From Bacteroides sp. (lineage in GTDB: Bacteria > Bacteroidota > Bacteroidia > Bacteroidales > Bacteroidaceae), in NCBI GenBank assembly GCA_022648295.1, contig JALCME010000014.1, forward strand, positions 1 through 64,000: DNA of 64,000 nucleotides, given 5' to 3'. The notes below the pieces were generated by a model. The model was not told the DNA's origin. It searched no databases and saw only the letters and a list, made by a program, of their open reading frames with translations. Below are positions 34,830-45,041 of the stretch, piece after piece. Both the position numbers and the translations under genes were made by a program. Numbering within the stretch: the stretch's first letter is position 1; every line of letters begins with the position of its first letter.

Positions 34830-35225
34830 TTAACGATTTCTTCCGGAACCTCTCCGTCCCTGAGGTCTCATTTCTTCGAGCATCTTTTCGTATTTTTTGT
34901 ATTGATCTTCAGTCAGGACCTTTTTAAGCTCTCCATTTTTAGCATCCTGCAACGAACGCATCTTTTCCATTTTTTCCGCTCTGTCCCCATCACTAGTCAT
35001 CACTTCCTGATTCTGTTTAGCATACTTCAGGTTAATATCATATACAGTCTTTTCCTGAGTCTCGTTGAGCGACAAAGCTTCTTTTATCTTTTCAGTCAAC
35101 ATTTTAGCGCGCTCTTCAGGAGTTCTCATCCCCCCTCTTCCCTGAGCAAAACTCTGGGTTGCAAATACCATGCTTACAAAAAGCATCATCATTAATACTA
35201 AATTGCCATTCAACTTTGTTTTCAT
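34830..35225 (-). CDS. Exported DUF4890/Spy-like protein
   Basis: 131 residues: signal peptide (LVLMMMLFVSMVFATQSFAQ), then helical, charged sequence with LSLNETQEKTVYDINLKYA and VLTEDQYKKYEKMLEEMRP. This is the DUF4890 pattern of Bacteroidetes, similar in layout to the periplasmic chaperone Spy/CpxP (two LTxxQ-like motifs: LNETQ and LTEDQ). Arg-rich ends (GRGGMRTPEERA; RRGSGRNR). Function not known, envelope chaperone or stress role possible. Confidence 0.8.
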   Translation of the reverse strand: MKTKLNGNLVLMMMLFVSMVFATQSFAQGRGGMRTPEERAKMLTEKIKEALSLNETQEKTVYDINLKYAKQNQEVMTSDGDRAEKMEKMRSLQDAKNGELKKVLTEDQYKKYEKMLEEMRPQGRRGSGRNR

Positions 35226-35310
35226 CTTTCAAATATTTTAAAGTTAGTAATTAAAACTACTTTTAGAGAATATTCTATAGGACAAAGCTGAAATCCAAAA
35301 GTTTAAAGAT

Positions 35311-35334
35311 AATGTTATGCACTTATATAACATT
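35311..35334. repeat. 8-bp inverted repeat upstream of DUF4890 gene
   Basis: AATGTTAT (35311-35318) and ATAACATT (35327-35334) with an 8-nt spacer, about 90 bp ahead of the DUF4890 gene and 58 bp after the transporter stop. A TATCTTTA on the minus strand follows directly, close to a -7 element. Could be an operator or a weak terminator. Confidence 0.4.
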
Positions 35335-35391
35335 AAACAAAATAATGATTTCGTAACAAATAAGGGAACTAGTTAGTCAACAAAAACTCCC

Positions 35392-36930
35392 CTACTTAGC
35401 TACACGTTCCAGCCACTTCAACATAAAAAACATGGTACACATGGAGAAACAGCAGACGGTGACAAAAACCGCCCAAGTCATCCAGATCGGGATACTTTCA
35501 TAAAGTATGGCACCTACAACAAGCAACTGGTTACCTACGGCCGTAGCACCAAGCCATCCGCCCTGCATAATGCCCTGATACTTGGGAGGGGCTACTTTGG
35601 ATACAAACGAAATACCCAACGGAGAGATATATAATTCCGCCACTGTTAGAATAAGATAAGTTACTATCAGCAATATAGGGGTAGCCTTCACAGGAGATGA
35701 TCCTATAGCTATAATATCCTTATGCATGGGTAGATGGGAAACGTAAGACCCGATAGTCATAACAAGAAAAGCTGTGGCTGCAATACCCATACCAATAGCG
35801 ATTTTCTTAGGGGTGGAAGGTTCTTTCCCCCGGGCACGCTGCCATGCAAAAATGCCCATAATCACCGGAGTAAGGAATACGACAAAAAATGGATTCAATG
35901 ACTGAAATAACTCTGCACCTTTAAATTTCATAAAGCCAAGATCAAGGCTCACTCCGCTTAGATCGGTATATTCTTTAGCAAAATAAGTTAACGTCAAACC
36001 ATTCTGATGGAAAGAGAACCAGAAAAAAATGACAACAGCAAATACGGCAAAAAGAGCATACATACGTTGCTTCACTTCCTGAACACTCATTTCAACATCT
36101 CCTCCGGCTGCGCCAGCACTTGTACTCGCAGATTTACTACTTGGATCAGGAAATTTCTGTTTATTCAATACAAATATGACTAATGAAATAAGCATGGCTA
36201 TGATAGCTACCCCAAAAGCATAATGGAATCCTGTAGTAAATACATTCAAATAGTTATTGGAAAAATCCGTCAGATCTGTCACAGGTGCGGAAGACGCTTT
36301 CCCAGCCAAGTCGGTAAATGTAGTTACCGCTTCGGGTGTAAGAGTTCCGGCCAAATGCCCATGACAAAGTGTGGGTAGATCGGGATCATAGCTATAACCG
36401 AAAACAGACAACCACCAATTGCGTACAAACACAGCGGCAAAAGGTGCAAAGATTGCTCCAATGTTAATAAACATATAGAAAAGGGAAAAACCGGAATCAC
36501 GCATTTGAGAATATTGCGGATTATCGTACATCTGTCCTACCAGAGCCTGAAGGTTTCCCTTGAATAAACCGTTACCAAAAGCTATGACAAAAAGTCCGAA
36601 ACAAGTAAGTGTTAAAAACAGAACTTGATTAGATACCGGTGTAGGGGTAGGAATAGCCAATATTAAATATCCGACCGCCATTAAAATAATACCGATTAAG
36701 ATGGTACCCTTGTAGTTGCGTGTTCTATCGGCTATAATACCGCCGACTAATGCAAGGATGTAAATTGAGAAATAAAATGTGGAATAAATTAATCCAGCTC
36801 CTTTCCCATCCAAACCGAACTTGGCTTGCAAGAAAAGAACGAGGATAGCCATCATGGTGTAAAAGCCGAAACGTTCTCCCAAGTTGGCAAAAGACGCAGC
36901 AATAAGTCCCTTAGGGTGTTTATTAAACAT
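35392..36930 (-). CDS. POT/PTR2-family peptide transporter
   Basis: 512 residues with 12-14 membrane helices. It starts HPKGLIAASFANLGERFGFY, containing the E-R-F-x-Y signature of proton-coupled oligopeptide transporters, and FGNGLFKGNLQALVGQMYDN (the PTR2 F-x-x-G-x-x-K/G motif). Takes up di- and tripeptides with protons across the inner membrane. A central loop SKSASTSAGAAGG lies between the two helix bundles. Single gene. Confidence 0.93.
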   Translation of the reverse strand: MFNKHPKGLIAASFANLGERFGFYTMMAILVLFLQAKFGLDGKGAGLIYSTFYFSIYILALVGGIIADRTRNYKGTILIGIILMAVGYLILAIPTPTPVSNQVLFLTLTCFGLFVIAFGNGLFKGNLQALVGQMYDNPQYSQMRDSGFSLFYMFINIGAIFAPFAAVFVRNWWLSVFGYSYDPDLPTLCHGHLAGTLTPEAVTTFTDLAGKASSAPVTDLTDFSNNYLNVFTTGFHYAFGVAIIAMLISLVIFVLNKQKFPDPSSKSASTSAGAAGGDVEMSVQEVKQRMYALFAVFAVVIFFWFSFHQNGLTLTYFAKEYTDLSGVSLDLGFMKFKGAELFQSLNPFFVVFLTPVIMGIFAWQRARGKEPSTPKKIAIGMGIAATAFLVMTIGSYVSHLPMHKDIIAIGSSPVKATPILLIVTYLILTVAELYISPLGISFVSKVAPPKYQGIMQGGWLGATAVGNQLLVVGAILYESIPIWMTWAVFVTVCCFSMCTMFFMLKWLERVAK

Positions 36931-37094
36931 AGAATTAAGTTTTTTGAATGAATAATTAGATATTTATTTTTTTATCTGCGCAAATATAAGATTTTTGCGT
37001 AAATTAACACGATAATCATAAAGAATATGCGAACAATTATCCCTCAAAAAACGCTTTTTCACAAACAAATGATACGACTCTCCTTATTACAATA

Positions 37095-37577
37095 TTAGAA
37101 CAGCATGCAAACTTCGGCACGTACTTCCTTTATCAGGTCTTGAGGAGAAAGCTTAAGCTGTAATCCCCGTTGCCCTGCGCTGATATAAATATACGAATAT
37201 TCAAGGCACGTCCGATGGATATAAACCGGAAAAGGTTTCTTCATCCCGATAGGCGAACAACCTCCACGAATATAACCAGTCAACGGAAGCAACTCCTTCA
37301 TCGGTATCAGGTCACACTTCTTATTACCGGAAGCCTTAGCCGCCAATTTTAAATCCACCTCATGATCACCGGGAATGACACATACAAAATAGCTACTCTT
37401 ATCGCCTTTCAACACTAATGTTTTGAACACCATCTCCATGTCTTCGTCCAAACTAGAGGCTACATGAACTGCACTTAAATCCTCCTCGTCTACCTCATAG
37501 GAAATGAGTTCATATGGAATTTTAGCCTGATCCAGTAACCTTGCCGCATTGGTTTTATTGTTTTTATTTGTTTTCAT
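37095..37577 (-). CDS. ybaK: Cys-tRNA(Pro) deacylase YbaK-like
   Basis: 160 residues of the YbaK/EbsC editing family, which hydrolyses mischarged Cys-tRNA(Pro). Characteristic segments: KTNAARLLDQAKIPYELISY, VFKTLVLKGDKSSYFVCVIP with the catalytic Lys, and GYIRGGCSPIGMKKPFPVYI. Length is the family norm. Single gene between the transporter and uvrA, same direction. Confidence 0.93.
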   Translation of the reverse strand: MKTNKNNKTNAARLLDQAKIPYELISYEVDEEDLSAVHVASSLDEDMEMVFKTLVLKGDKSSYFVCVIPGDHEVDLKLAAKASGNKKCDLIPMKELLPLTGYIRGGCSPIGMKKPFPVYIHRTCLEYSYIYISAGQRGLQLKLSPQDLIKEVRAEVCMLF

Positions 37578-37659
37578 TGTTTTAACTTATTAAAGTTACA
37601 AAAACAGCCCTTACTTCAATACCCCTTTTATGATATTCCTAAAGGATATCCTGACCTTT

Positions 37660-40488
37660 TCATCTCGATAATTCGTCCTTCAGAAATTCAGGTGTATAAC
37701 CCTTAGTGCTTTTTGCCACTTCTTCCGGTGTACCACTACAAAGTACTTCTCCACCTCCCTTACCCCCTTCAGGTCCCATATCTATAATATAGTCAGCCAT
37801 TTTAATGACATCAAGATTATGTTCTATCACAATAACGGTATTACCTTTATCCACTAATTTATTAAGTACTCCCATCAGCACACGGATGTCCTCAAAGTGA
37901 AGCCCGGTAGTGGGCTCATCGAGAATATAAAGTGTCTTTCCCGTATCTCGTTTGGAAAGTTCGGTAGCCAACTTCACCCGCTGGCTTTCGCCACCGGATA
38001 ATGTAGTGGAAGACTGCCCCAACTTAATATATCCCAATCCAACCTCCTGAATAACTTTGATTTTGTGCAGGATTTGAGGAATGTTTTCAAAGAACTCCAC
38101 AGCACGATTAATAGTCATATCCAATACATCAGCAATAGATTTGCCTTTATAACGTACTTCCAACGTTTCACGATTATAACGTTTTCCATGACAAACTTCA
38201 CAAGGCACATAAACATCCGGTAAAAAGTTCATCTCAATAGTCTTATAACCATTTCCCTGACAAGCTTCGCAACGACCTCCCTTAACATTAAATGAAAAGC
38301 GGCCCGGTTTATAACCTCGTATTTTAGCTTCCGGAAGTTCAACGAAAAGATTACGGATATCAGAGAAGACGCCGGTATAAGTAGCAGGGTTGGAACGAGG
38401 AGTACGCCCCAGAGGGGACTGGTCCACATTCACTACCTTATCGATATATTTCAAGCCTTCTATACTTCCATATTCCAGAGGGTCCTGCAGCGAACGGTAG
38501 AACTTTTGCGATAGAATAGGTTGAAGCGTTTCATTAATCAAAGTGGATTTACCGCTTCCTGATACACCGGTAATACAAATCAACCTTCCTAAAGGGAATT
38601 CCACATCAACGTTTTTCAGGTTATTACCCTTAGCACCACGGAGCCAAAGACTATGTCCGTTTCCTTTACGACGTTTTTGGGGAATTTCAATGGAACATTC
38701 CCCATTCAGATATCTGGAAGTAAGCGTATGAGTGCATAACATTTCTTTAGGAGTACCAGAAAAAACGACTTCTCCGCCCAATCGTCCAGCTTTCGGTCCC
38801 ATATCAATAACATAATCGGCAGCCAGCATCATATCTTTATCATGCTCCACCACTATTACCGAATTGCCTAAATCACGTAATTCCTTCAAAGAATGAATAA
38901 GCCGTTGATTATCCCGTTGATGCAAGCCAATGCTTGGCTCATCAAGAATATAGAGTACATTCACCAATTGTGACCCAATTTGAGTAGCCAAACGTATGCG
39001 CTGACTTTCACCTCCCGAAAGACTTGCGGAAGTACGATCCAAGGAAAGATAATTCAATCCCACGTCCAACAGAAATTTCAAACGGGTACGTATTTCCTTC
39101 AGTATTTCTACAGCAATCTGCTTTTGCTTATTGTCCAGATAATCTTCCACATGTGATAACCACTTGTACAACTCACTAATATCCATACATGAAAGTTGAT
39201 AGATATTCTTATCGTGAATGCGGAACGAGAGTGCTTCCCTATTCAATTTAGCCCCCTTACATTCGGGGCAGACAGTGGTTTTGGCAAATTGTTCCGCCCA
39301 CTTTTGAGCGGTGGCGGAAGCTTCTTTTTCCTGTAACATCTGGATATATTTCACAATACCTTCGAAAGTCACAAAATAATCGGAAGAAGTACCGATAAGC
39401 GAACTTTTAATTTTAAGACGTTCATCCGATCCATACAAAATTTCATCTATGGCATCATCGGGCAATTCATTGACGGGCGTTTTTAGCGTAGCTTCATATT
39501 TTTCCAATAAGGCTGCCAACTGCCAAAAGATCATACTACTTTTATATTTGCCCAACGGAATTACCGCTCCTTCATAAATGGAGAGATGCCGGTCAGGTAT
39601 CACTTTTTCCACATCAATTTGATTGACCACCCCGAGTCCTTTACACTTTGGACAATATCCCTGAGGAGAATTAAATGAAAAATTATGCGGAGCGGGTTCT
39701 TTATAAGACAAACCGGTGACCGGGCACATCAACTGTTTACTATAATGACGTACACTCTCAGTCTGCTTATCTAGTATCATCAGTAGTCCGTCACCTTGTC
39801 GCATAGCCGTAGACACACTACCTTTCAACCGAGTATCATCCTTATCCGAAACGATCAATTTATCAATTACCACTTCAATGTCATGATTCTTATATCGGTC
39901 CAGTTTCATACCCGGCAATGCCTCCCGTACTTCACCGTCAACACGGACATAAAGGTATCCCTTCTTGCGTATTTGTTCGAACAGTTCCTTATAATGTCCT
40001 TTACGGGCACGTACCAGTGGGGCTAAGATATAAATTCGTTTTCCTTTATAATCCTTTAAAATTAATTCAAGGATCTGCTCCTCTGTATACTTTACCATTT
40101 TCTCACCGGATAAATAAGAATATGCCACTCCTGCACGTGCATAGAGCAAACGAAGATAGTCATAAATTTCCGTTGTGGTGCCTACAGTAGAACGGGGATT
40201 TTTGTTTGTTGTTTTTTGCTCAATGGAAATCACCGGACTCAATCCGGTAATTTTATCTACATCAGGACGTTCCAAGTTTCCCAAAAAGTTGCGGGCATAC
40301 GCCGAAAAAGTCTCAATATAGCGTCGCTGTCCTTCAGCAAAAATAGTATCAAACGCCAGTGATGATTTACCACTGCCGCTTAATCCTGTTATAACTGTTA
40401 AACTATTGCGGGGTATCTCCGCATCGATATTCTTCAAATTGTGTACGCGCGCACCGTAAACGTTGATGTACTCTGCTTCCTCTGCCAT
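37660..40488 (-). CDS. uvrA: Excinuclease ABC subunit A
   Basis: 942 residues. DNA-damage sensor ATPase of nucleotide excision repair. Two ABC ATPase modules: Walker [17 protein letters not shown] near residue 37 and [17 protein letters not shown] near 640; signatures [12 protein letters not shown] and [12 protein letters not shown]; zinc-binding CPKCKGLG (pairing with CPVTG) and CEACQGNG with CEVCHGKRY. Normal length for Bacteroidetes UvrA. uvrB lies 6.4 kb away on the other strand, so the two are not an operon. Confidence 0.98.
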   Translation of the reverse strand: MAEEAEYINVYGARVHNLKNIDAEIPRNSLTVITGLSGSGKSSLAFDTIFAEGQRRYIETFSAYARNFLGNLERPDVDKITGLSPVISIEQKTTNKNPRSTVGTTTEIYDYLRLLYARAGVAYSYLSGEKMVKYTEEQILELILKDYKGKRIYILAPLVRARKGHYKELFEQIRKKGYLYVRVDGEVREALPGMKLDRYKNHDIEVVIDKLIVSDKDDTRLKGSVSTAMRQGDGLLMILDKQTESVRHYSKQLMCPVTGLSYKEPAPHNFSFNSPQGYCPKCKGLGVVNQIDVEKVIPDRHLSIYEGAVIPLGKYKSSMIFWQLAALLEKYEATLKTPVNELPDDAIDEILYGSDERLKIKSSLIGTSSDYFVTFEGIVKYIQMLQEKEASATAQKWAEQFAKTTVCPECKGAKLNREALSFRIHDKNIYQLSCMDISELYKWLSHVEDYLDNKQKQIAVEILKEIRTRLKFLLDVGLNYLSLDRTSASLSGGESQRIRLATQIGSQLVNVLYILDEPSIGLHQRDNQRLIHSLKELRDLGNSVIVVEHDKDMMLAADYVIDMGPKAGRLGGEVVFSGTPKEMLCTHTLTSRYLNGECSIEIPQKRRKGNGHSLWLRGAKGNNLKNVDVEFPLGRLICITGVSGSGKSTLINETLQPILSQKFYRSLQDPLEYGSIEGLKYIDKVVNVDQSPLGRTPRSNPATYTGVFSDIRNLFVELPEAKIRGYKPGRFSFNVKGGRCEACQGNGYKTIEMNFLPDVYVPCEVCHGKRYNRETLEVRYKGKSIADVLDMTINRAVEFFENIPQILHKIKVIQEVGLGYIKLGQSSTTLSGGESQRVKLATELSKRDTGKTLYILDEPTTGLHFEDIRVLMGVLNKLVDKGNTVIVIEHNLDVIKMADYIIDMGPEGGKGGGEVLCSGTPEEVAKSTKGYTPEFLKDELSR

Positions 40489-40652
40489 TTACCTTAAAAA
40501 TTTATATCCCCTTTTTTTATCATCCTAAATATGCTATTTGCAAAAGTAACAGTTTCCGCTCGAATAACCGTGAAGCCATCCTCTTTTTCAACTAAAAAAA
40601 ACAGAATATTATTTCTTAACGAATTCCATTAGTTAATTTTAGGCAATATTCT

Positions 40653-40682
40653 TACCTTTGCAAGTACAATTGTACAATTGTA
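40653..40682 (+). promoter_or_regulatory. -7 element and tandem palindrome before the LysM gene
   Basis: TACCTTTG at 40653-40660 fits the -7 consensus (no clear -33 box). Just downstream, at about 40664-40682, ACAATTGT occurs twice in a row; each unit is itself a palindrome. It covers the likely transcription start, so it may be an operator. Confidence 0.45.
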
Positions 40683-40703
40683 AACAAAAACCAACGATAA
40701 CGA

Positions 40704-42491
40704 ATGAGAACAGTACGCCAGCTTCTTTGTTCCCTATTGTTTGTTGTAACATGCAGCATAGGAACAAATGCACAGGAAAACCAATCATATTTTCTACATA
40801 CCATTGAAAAGGGACAGAGTCTTTATTCCATCTCCAGTATGTACGGAGTTAGTAAAGAAGATATTATAAAGCTAAATCCCGGAAGTGACGATAAGATATA
40901 TGTAGGAAATACTCTACGTATTCCGCGTACAGGCAATAATCAAAAAGAGACTTACCATACGATAGAATCAGGAGAAACACTTTACCGACTGACCATAAAA
41001 TACGGAATTCCTGCAAAAGCAATTTGTGATGCCAACCCAGGATTAAGTGCTGAGAATTTCCGGACCGGGCAAGTTATTCGTATTCCTGTTACAACAGAAA
41101 CAAAATCTGCCAGTATGGTTAGCCAAAACGGTAAAAAGACAACGGAAGCCACAAGTAGTTATCAGATTCAAGCTCCCGTAAAATCCCGTTGCCGCGAAAT
41201 GCACAAGATAAAGCGAAAGGAAACCATATATAGCATCAGCCGCAGTTATGATATTACCGAAGCGGAATTGATTGCTGCAAATCCGGAATTAAAAGGAGAA
41301 AAGAACCTAAAAAAGGGGGCTTTTCTATGTATTCCTTATTCAAATAAGCAAATATCATCTCCCAACAAGACAGTACCAACCAACGATGAATTATTCAATG
41401 AAAACAGGAAATCATCCCAACAACTGGCAACCATTAAAGCAGCTATTATCCTTCCTTTTCTAGACACCTCGTCCGGCGAAACATCCCGTATGGTAGAATA
41501 TTACGAGGGATTCCTAATGGCAATGGACAGTCTGAAACGGAATGGAACCTCCATTGACTTATATACTTATGATTCCGGCGCTGAAAACACCTCATTAGCC
41601 CCCGTTCTGTCTAAAGATGAATTGAAGAATATGGATATCATTTTCGGGCCACTCTATCCTGCGCACGTTAAACCTCTGGCAGAATTTGCCAATAAAAATA
41701 ATATCCGTCTCGTTATACCGTTTACCTCAAAAGACAACACTGTATTTCGTAATCCGAACATATATCAGATCAATACTCCGCAATCATATCTTTATTCTGA
41801 AGTTTACGACCATTTCCTGCGTCAATTTCCCCATGCCAACGTAATCTTTCTTGAAGGTGGAACAGGCAGTAAGGATAAAGCTGAGTTTATCAAATCATTA
41901 AAAGAAGAATTACGCAGTAAGGCTATCCCGGTAAAATCAGTGAAGGAAAGTGCAGACATAGAATCATTGAAAGCATTGTTGCGAACAGACCGGGATAATG
42001 TTTTTATCCCAACATCAGGCAGCAACATTACACTAATAAAAATTCTTCCACAACTAACTCTATTGGTACGGGACAATCCAGAAGTTAATATTCACTTATT
42101 CGGTTATCCGGAATGGCAAACTTATACGAAAGATCATTTGGAAGAGTTCTTTGAATTGGATACTTATTTCTATTCTTCCTTTTACACAAACAATCTGCTG
42201 CCGGCAGCGATTCATTTCACCAGAAATTATCGGAAATGGTATGGGAAAGAAATGAAAGAACGCTATCCTAAGTTTGGTATGCTTGGTTTTGACACAGGTT
42301 ATTTTTTCCTTAAGGGATTATCTCTCTATGGTTCCGGGCTTGAGAGAAATTTGCAACACATGAGCCTGACGCCAATACAAACCGGATTTAAATTTCAAAG
42401 AGTGAATACTTGGGGAGGATTCATTAATAGGAAAGTTTTCTTTGTACACTTTACAAAGAATTACGAACTCATCAAGTTAGATTATGATTAA
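40704..42491 (+). CDS. LysM x3 protein with periplasmic-binding (PBP1) domain
   Basis: 595 residues. Signal peptide to about residue 24 (ends NAQ), then three LysM domains at about 30-74, 83-128 and 166-211 (each with G/K-x-LYSIS-like start, for example TIEKGQSLYSISSMYGVS) and from about 244 a type 1 periplasmic-binding fold (IKAAIILPFLDTSSGETSRM, ending near 594). LysM binds peptidoglycan, so the protein is anchored in the periplasm; the PBP1 part is like amino-acid ABC-receptor domains but there is no transporter nearby. Widespread in Bacteroidetes, role unknown. Followed 26 bp later by a barrel gene. Confidence 0.85.
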   Translation: MRTVRQLLCSLLFVVTCSIGTNAQENQSYFLHTIEKGQSLYSISSMYGVSKEDIIKLNPGSDDKIYVGNTLRIPRTGNNQKETYHTIESGETLYRLTIKYGIPAKAICDANPGLSAENFRTGQVIRIPVTTETKSASMVSQNGKKTTEATSSYQIQAPVKSRCREMHKIKRKETIYSISRSYDITEAELIAANPELKGEKNLKKGAFLCIPYSNKQISSPNKTVPTNDELFNENRKSSQQLATIKAAIILPFLDTSSGETSRMVEYYEGFLMAMDSLKRNGTSIDLYTYDSGAENTSLAPVLSKDELKNMDIIFGPLYPAHVKPLAEFANKNNIRLVIPFTSKDNTVFRNPNIYQINTPQSYLYSEVYDHFLRQFPHANVIFLEGGTGSKDKAEFIKSLKEELRSKAIPVKSVKESADIESLKALLRTDRDNVFIPTSGSNITLIKILPQLTLLVRDNPEVNIHLFGYPEWQTYTKDHLEEFFELDTYFYSSFYTNNLLPAAIHFTRNYRKWYGKEMKERYPKFGMLGFDTGYFFLKGLSLYGSGLERNLQHMSLTPIQTGFKFQRVNTWGGFINRKVFFVHFTKNYELIKLDYD

Positions 42492-42517
42492 ATAATCATC
42501 TAAAACAAAAGCGCAAA

Positions 42518-43201
42518 ATGAATTCAATAAATAGAATTGCTCTTATTCTACTGTTTTTTATATTGTCCTTACCTTTACATGCACAAATAGGTGAGCAACG
42601 CCATAATTTTGCTATTGGTTTTAGCGGAGGACTTAATTTCAATAAAGTGAGCTTCTCTCCTACTGTAAGACAGAAAAACTTATCCGGAATCACCGGAGGG
42701 TTTACTGCACGATACATATCAGAAAAATATTTCAAGATGATTTGTGGGGCTCAATTGGAAGTTAACTTTTCTCAGCAAGGATGGGATGAATACTATCAAG
42801 ATTACCCAGATTTACATTACACCCGAAAGATGAATTATGTTGAAATACCATTTCTGGCACATCTCGCATGGGGAAAAGAGCGGGGAATGCAGTTCTTCAT
42901 CAATGCTGGTCCGCAAATTGGCTTTTTGATTAATGATAGCGAACAAAAAAGTGGAAACTGGAACAATTACAATCTGGAGACCCAACAACACGGTAAAAAA
43001 ATTGAGAATAAATTTGATTATGGTATAACCGGAGGCCTTGGTCTGGAACTCCGCACTAAAGCAGGTAATTTCCTATTGGAAGGAAGATATTACTATGCAT
43101 TATCCGACTTTTACAATACGACTAAAAGAGATTACTTTTCTCGTGCTGCACATGGAGTGATTACAGCAAAATTAACCTACTTATTCGATCTTCATAAATA
43201 G
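42518..43201 (+). CDS. PorT-like outer membrane beta-barrel protein
   Basis: 227 residues. Signal peptide (ALILLFFILSLPLHAQ) and an eight-stranded-barrel pattern: FAIGFSGGLNFNKVSF, NYVEIPFLAHLAWG, FFINAGPQIGFLIN, LLEGRYYYALSDF, ending with AKLTYLFDLHK. Matches the PorT/OMP_b-brl_2 family. PorT of Porphyromonas is part of type IX secretion, but many paralogues of other function exist, so only family level is claimed. Probably co-transcribed with the LysM/PBP1 gene. Confidence 0.82.
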   Translation: MNSINRIALILLFFILSLPLHAQIGEQRHNFAIGFSGGLNFNKVSFSPTVRQKNLSGITGGFTARYISEKYFKMICGAQLEVNFSQQGWDEYYQDYPDLHYTRKMNYVEIPFLAHLAWGKERGMQFFINAGPQIGFLINDSEQKSGNWNNYNLETQQHGKKIENKFDYGITGGLGLELRTKAGNFLLEGRYYYALSDFYNTTKRDYFSRAAHGVITAKLTYLFDLHK

Positions 43202-43209
43202 TCCCTATT

Positions 43210-43668
43210 TTAATCTCTTAACCGATCGGCTGCTTTCACCATTACTTCATCACGGAATACTGCACGAAAAGCCAAGTAATTTAAGATAATGGATACTAAA
43301 GGAAGGCTAAGTGCCCATCCTATCTGAAAGCTAGCATCCAAATTCTTCTTCAGCATGAACATAAAAAAGAAAAAAACGATATAATAACCTATCAACAATA
43401 CACTGTTGAAAACAATCATACGAATCTGCAACATGCGATTACGAAACAGGAATATAGTCCCCAAAGCAATAATAGAACTCAATAAGAGAATACCAAATAG
43501 ACCCCATGTAGAATAAAGCCCACCATTCGCTAAAGTAACGCCCAAGGGTTTAAAGATATATGTCGTTGCCCCATCAGAAGCTATAAATTGTCCAACAGGC
43601 AAACATATTGCAACTATTAATAAAACCGTAACAAAGAATAAATAAACAGATTGTATTCGCTGGATCAT
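43210..43668 (-). CDS. DUF4293 membrane protein
   Basis: 152 residues with four predicted membrane helices, beginning MIQRIQSVYLFFVTVLLIVA and ending LNYLAFRAVFRDEVMVKAAD. This is the DUF4293 family, found in nearly all Bacteroidetes next to the omega-subunit and BamD-like genes. Function unknown. Its end is 8 bp from the end of the convergent barrel gene. Confidence 0.88.
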   Translation of the reverse strand: MIQRIQSVYLFFVTVLLIVAICLPVGQFIASDGATTYIFKPLGVTLANGGLYSTWGLFGILLLSSIIALGTIFLFRNRMLQIRMIVFNSVLLIGYYIVFFFFMFMLKKNLDASFQIGWALSLPLVSIILNYLAFRAVFRDEVMVKAADRLRD

Positions 43669-43762
43669 AACTTTTAAACTTCATTTTTCTAAAAAAAGTA
43701 TGTTCATAAAGCTCTTACGAATCCTCATGAACACACCTCCATAATATTATAAGTAAAAATAA

Positions 43763-44098
43763 CTACTGTAGTTTTTCTTTCTCTTTAGCTGGATTACGAT
43801 AATATATCTTCCCTTCAATAAATTCCTGAGTTGCTATTAGAGTTGGTTTAGGTAGTTTTTCATAATAGCGAGAAATTTCAATCTGTTCCCGGTTTTCAAA
43901 TACTTCCTCCAAATTATCATTATAAGAAGCAAACTCAGCTAGCTTCTTAGAAAGATCATTTTTAATTTCCACACTGATCTGGTTTGCGCGCTTGCCTATA
44001 ATGGATACTGTTTCATAAATATTACCGGTATCTACACATAAATCCATCATATCACGGGTAACCGTAGTAACTGGAGCATTTGTTTTTTTATAATCCAT
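43763..44098 (-). CDS. rpoZ: RNA polymerase omega (Rpb6-like) subunit
   Basis: 111 residues. Bacteroidetes omega is divergent; the signature segments are NIYETVSIIGKRANQISVEI, where KRANQI corresponds to the RA-RQ motif of omega/Rpb6, and PTLIATQEFIEGKIYY. Assists assembly of RNA polymerase. Lies between the BamD-like lipoprotein gene (41 bp) and DUF4293 (94 bp), the conserved order of the phylum. Confidence 0.88.
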   Translation of the reverse strand: MDYKKTNAPVTTVTRDMMDLCVDTGNIYETVSIIGKRANQISVEIKNDLSKKLAEFASYNDNLEEVFENREQIEISRYYEKLPKPTLIATQEFIEGKIYYRNPAKEKEKLQ

Positions 44099-44139
44099 AA
44101 ATATCTAATAAATTAATTGGTCTTACACATTTTATATAA

Positions 44140-44943
44140 TTAATCTTTCAAAATCTTCTCTGACTCATCAAATATCCTATCCGCATCTTTCATGTATTTG
44201 CTGTCTGGAAATTCATTTTTGAAAGCATAATATTCATCCACCGCTTCCCTATAACGTTCTGTTTTCCTGTCTTCCACACTATATACAGCCATTTCATATT
44301 TAGCACGTAAAATCATTATGGACAAATCTTCACGCAAACTGGTATAAGGATAATCCCTTAAAGCATTTTGGGCTGTGATAACACATGATAGATAATTGTT
44401 CCCCATATAGTTGCCCAAATTATAATATAACCTTGCAGCAAGATATTCTTTCATTACTAATTTATCTTGTAATGCAAAAATCATCGTTTGAGCTTCACCT
44501 TTCTTCGCACTCTGCGGAAAATACTCTAAGAACATTTGTAGCTGCTGAATGGCACTATAAGTTGCGGATTGATCAAGACGAGGCTCGGGCGTATCCAGAT
44601 AGAGCGCCTTTCCGGCATGGAAACGAGCCAATTCAGCATAAGTACCTTGCGGATAAACATTGCAGTACTGGATAAACGTTTGAGAAGCAGTCTGATAATC
44701 TTTCTGATTATAATAGCACATACCAAGCATATAAAGAGATTCTTCAGCATTAGTCATGCCTTTAAATATAGTAATCAGCTCATTGAGCAATGTTGCCGAC
44801 CGATTATATTGCCCTTTCGCAAAATAGTTTTTTGCCGCTTCATACTTGTACTCGTAATCAGTACTCTTCAACAAGTTGTTGTATTCCCCACACGAAGATA
44901 GTACCACAACTGCGAGTAAAGTTATCAGGATGTTTTTCTTCAT
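44140..44943 (-). CDS. bamD: BamD-like outer membrane assembly lipoprotein
   Basis: 267 residues. Lipobox VVVLSSC places the lipidated Cys at 18, then TPR repeats: YEYKYEAAKNYFAKGQYNRS, SLYMLGMCYYNQKDYQTASQ and YREAVDEYYAFKNEFPDSKY. BamD is part of the complex that inserts beta-barrel proteins in the outer membrane. First gene of the operon bamD-rpoZ-DUF4293. Confidence 0.93.
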   Translation of the reverse strand: MKKNILITLLAVVVLSSCGEYNNLLKSTDYEYKYEAAKNYFAKGQYNRSATLLNELITIFKGMTNAEESLYMLGMCYYNQKDYQTASQTFIQYCNVYPQGTYAELARFHAGKALYLDTPEPRLDQSATYSAIQQLQMFLEYFPQSAKKGEAQTMIFALQDKLVMKEYLAARLYYNLGNYMGNNYLSCVITAQNALRDYPYTSLREDLSIMILRAKYEMAVYSVEDRKTERYREAVDEYYAFKNEFPDSKYMKDADRIFDESEKILKD

Positions 44944-45041
44944 CTTATTTTATAAAATAATGTGCAAAGATAGAGGTTCGCATCGAATAAAGCAATGATA
45001 CGAACCTTAATTTTTCAAAAAGCAGCCTAATGGAAACCAAA

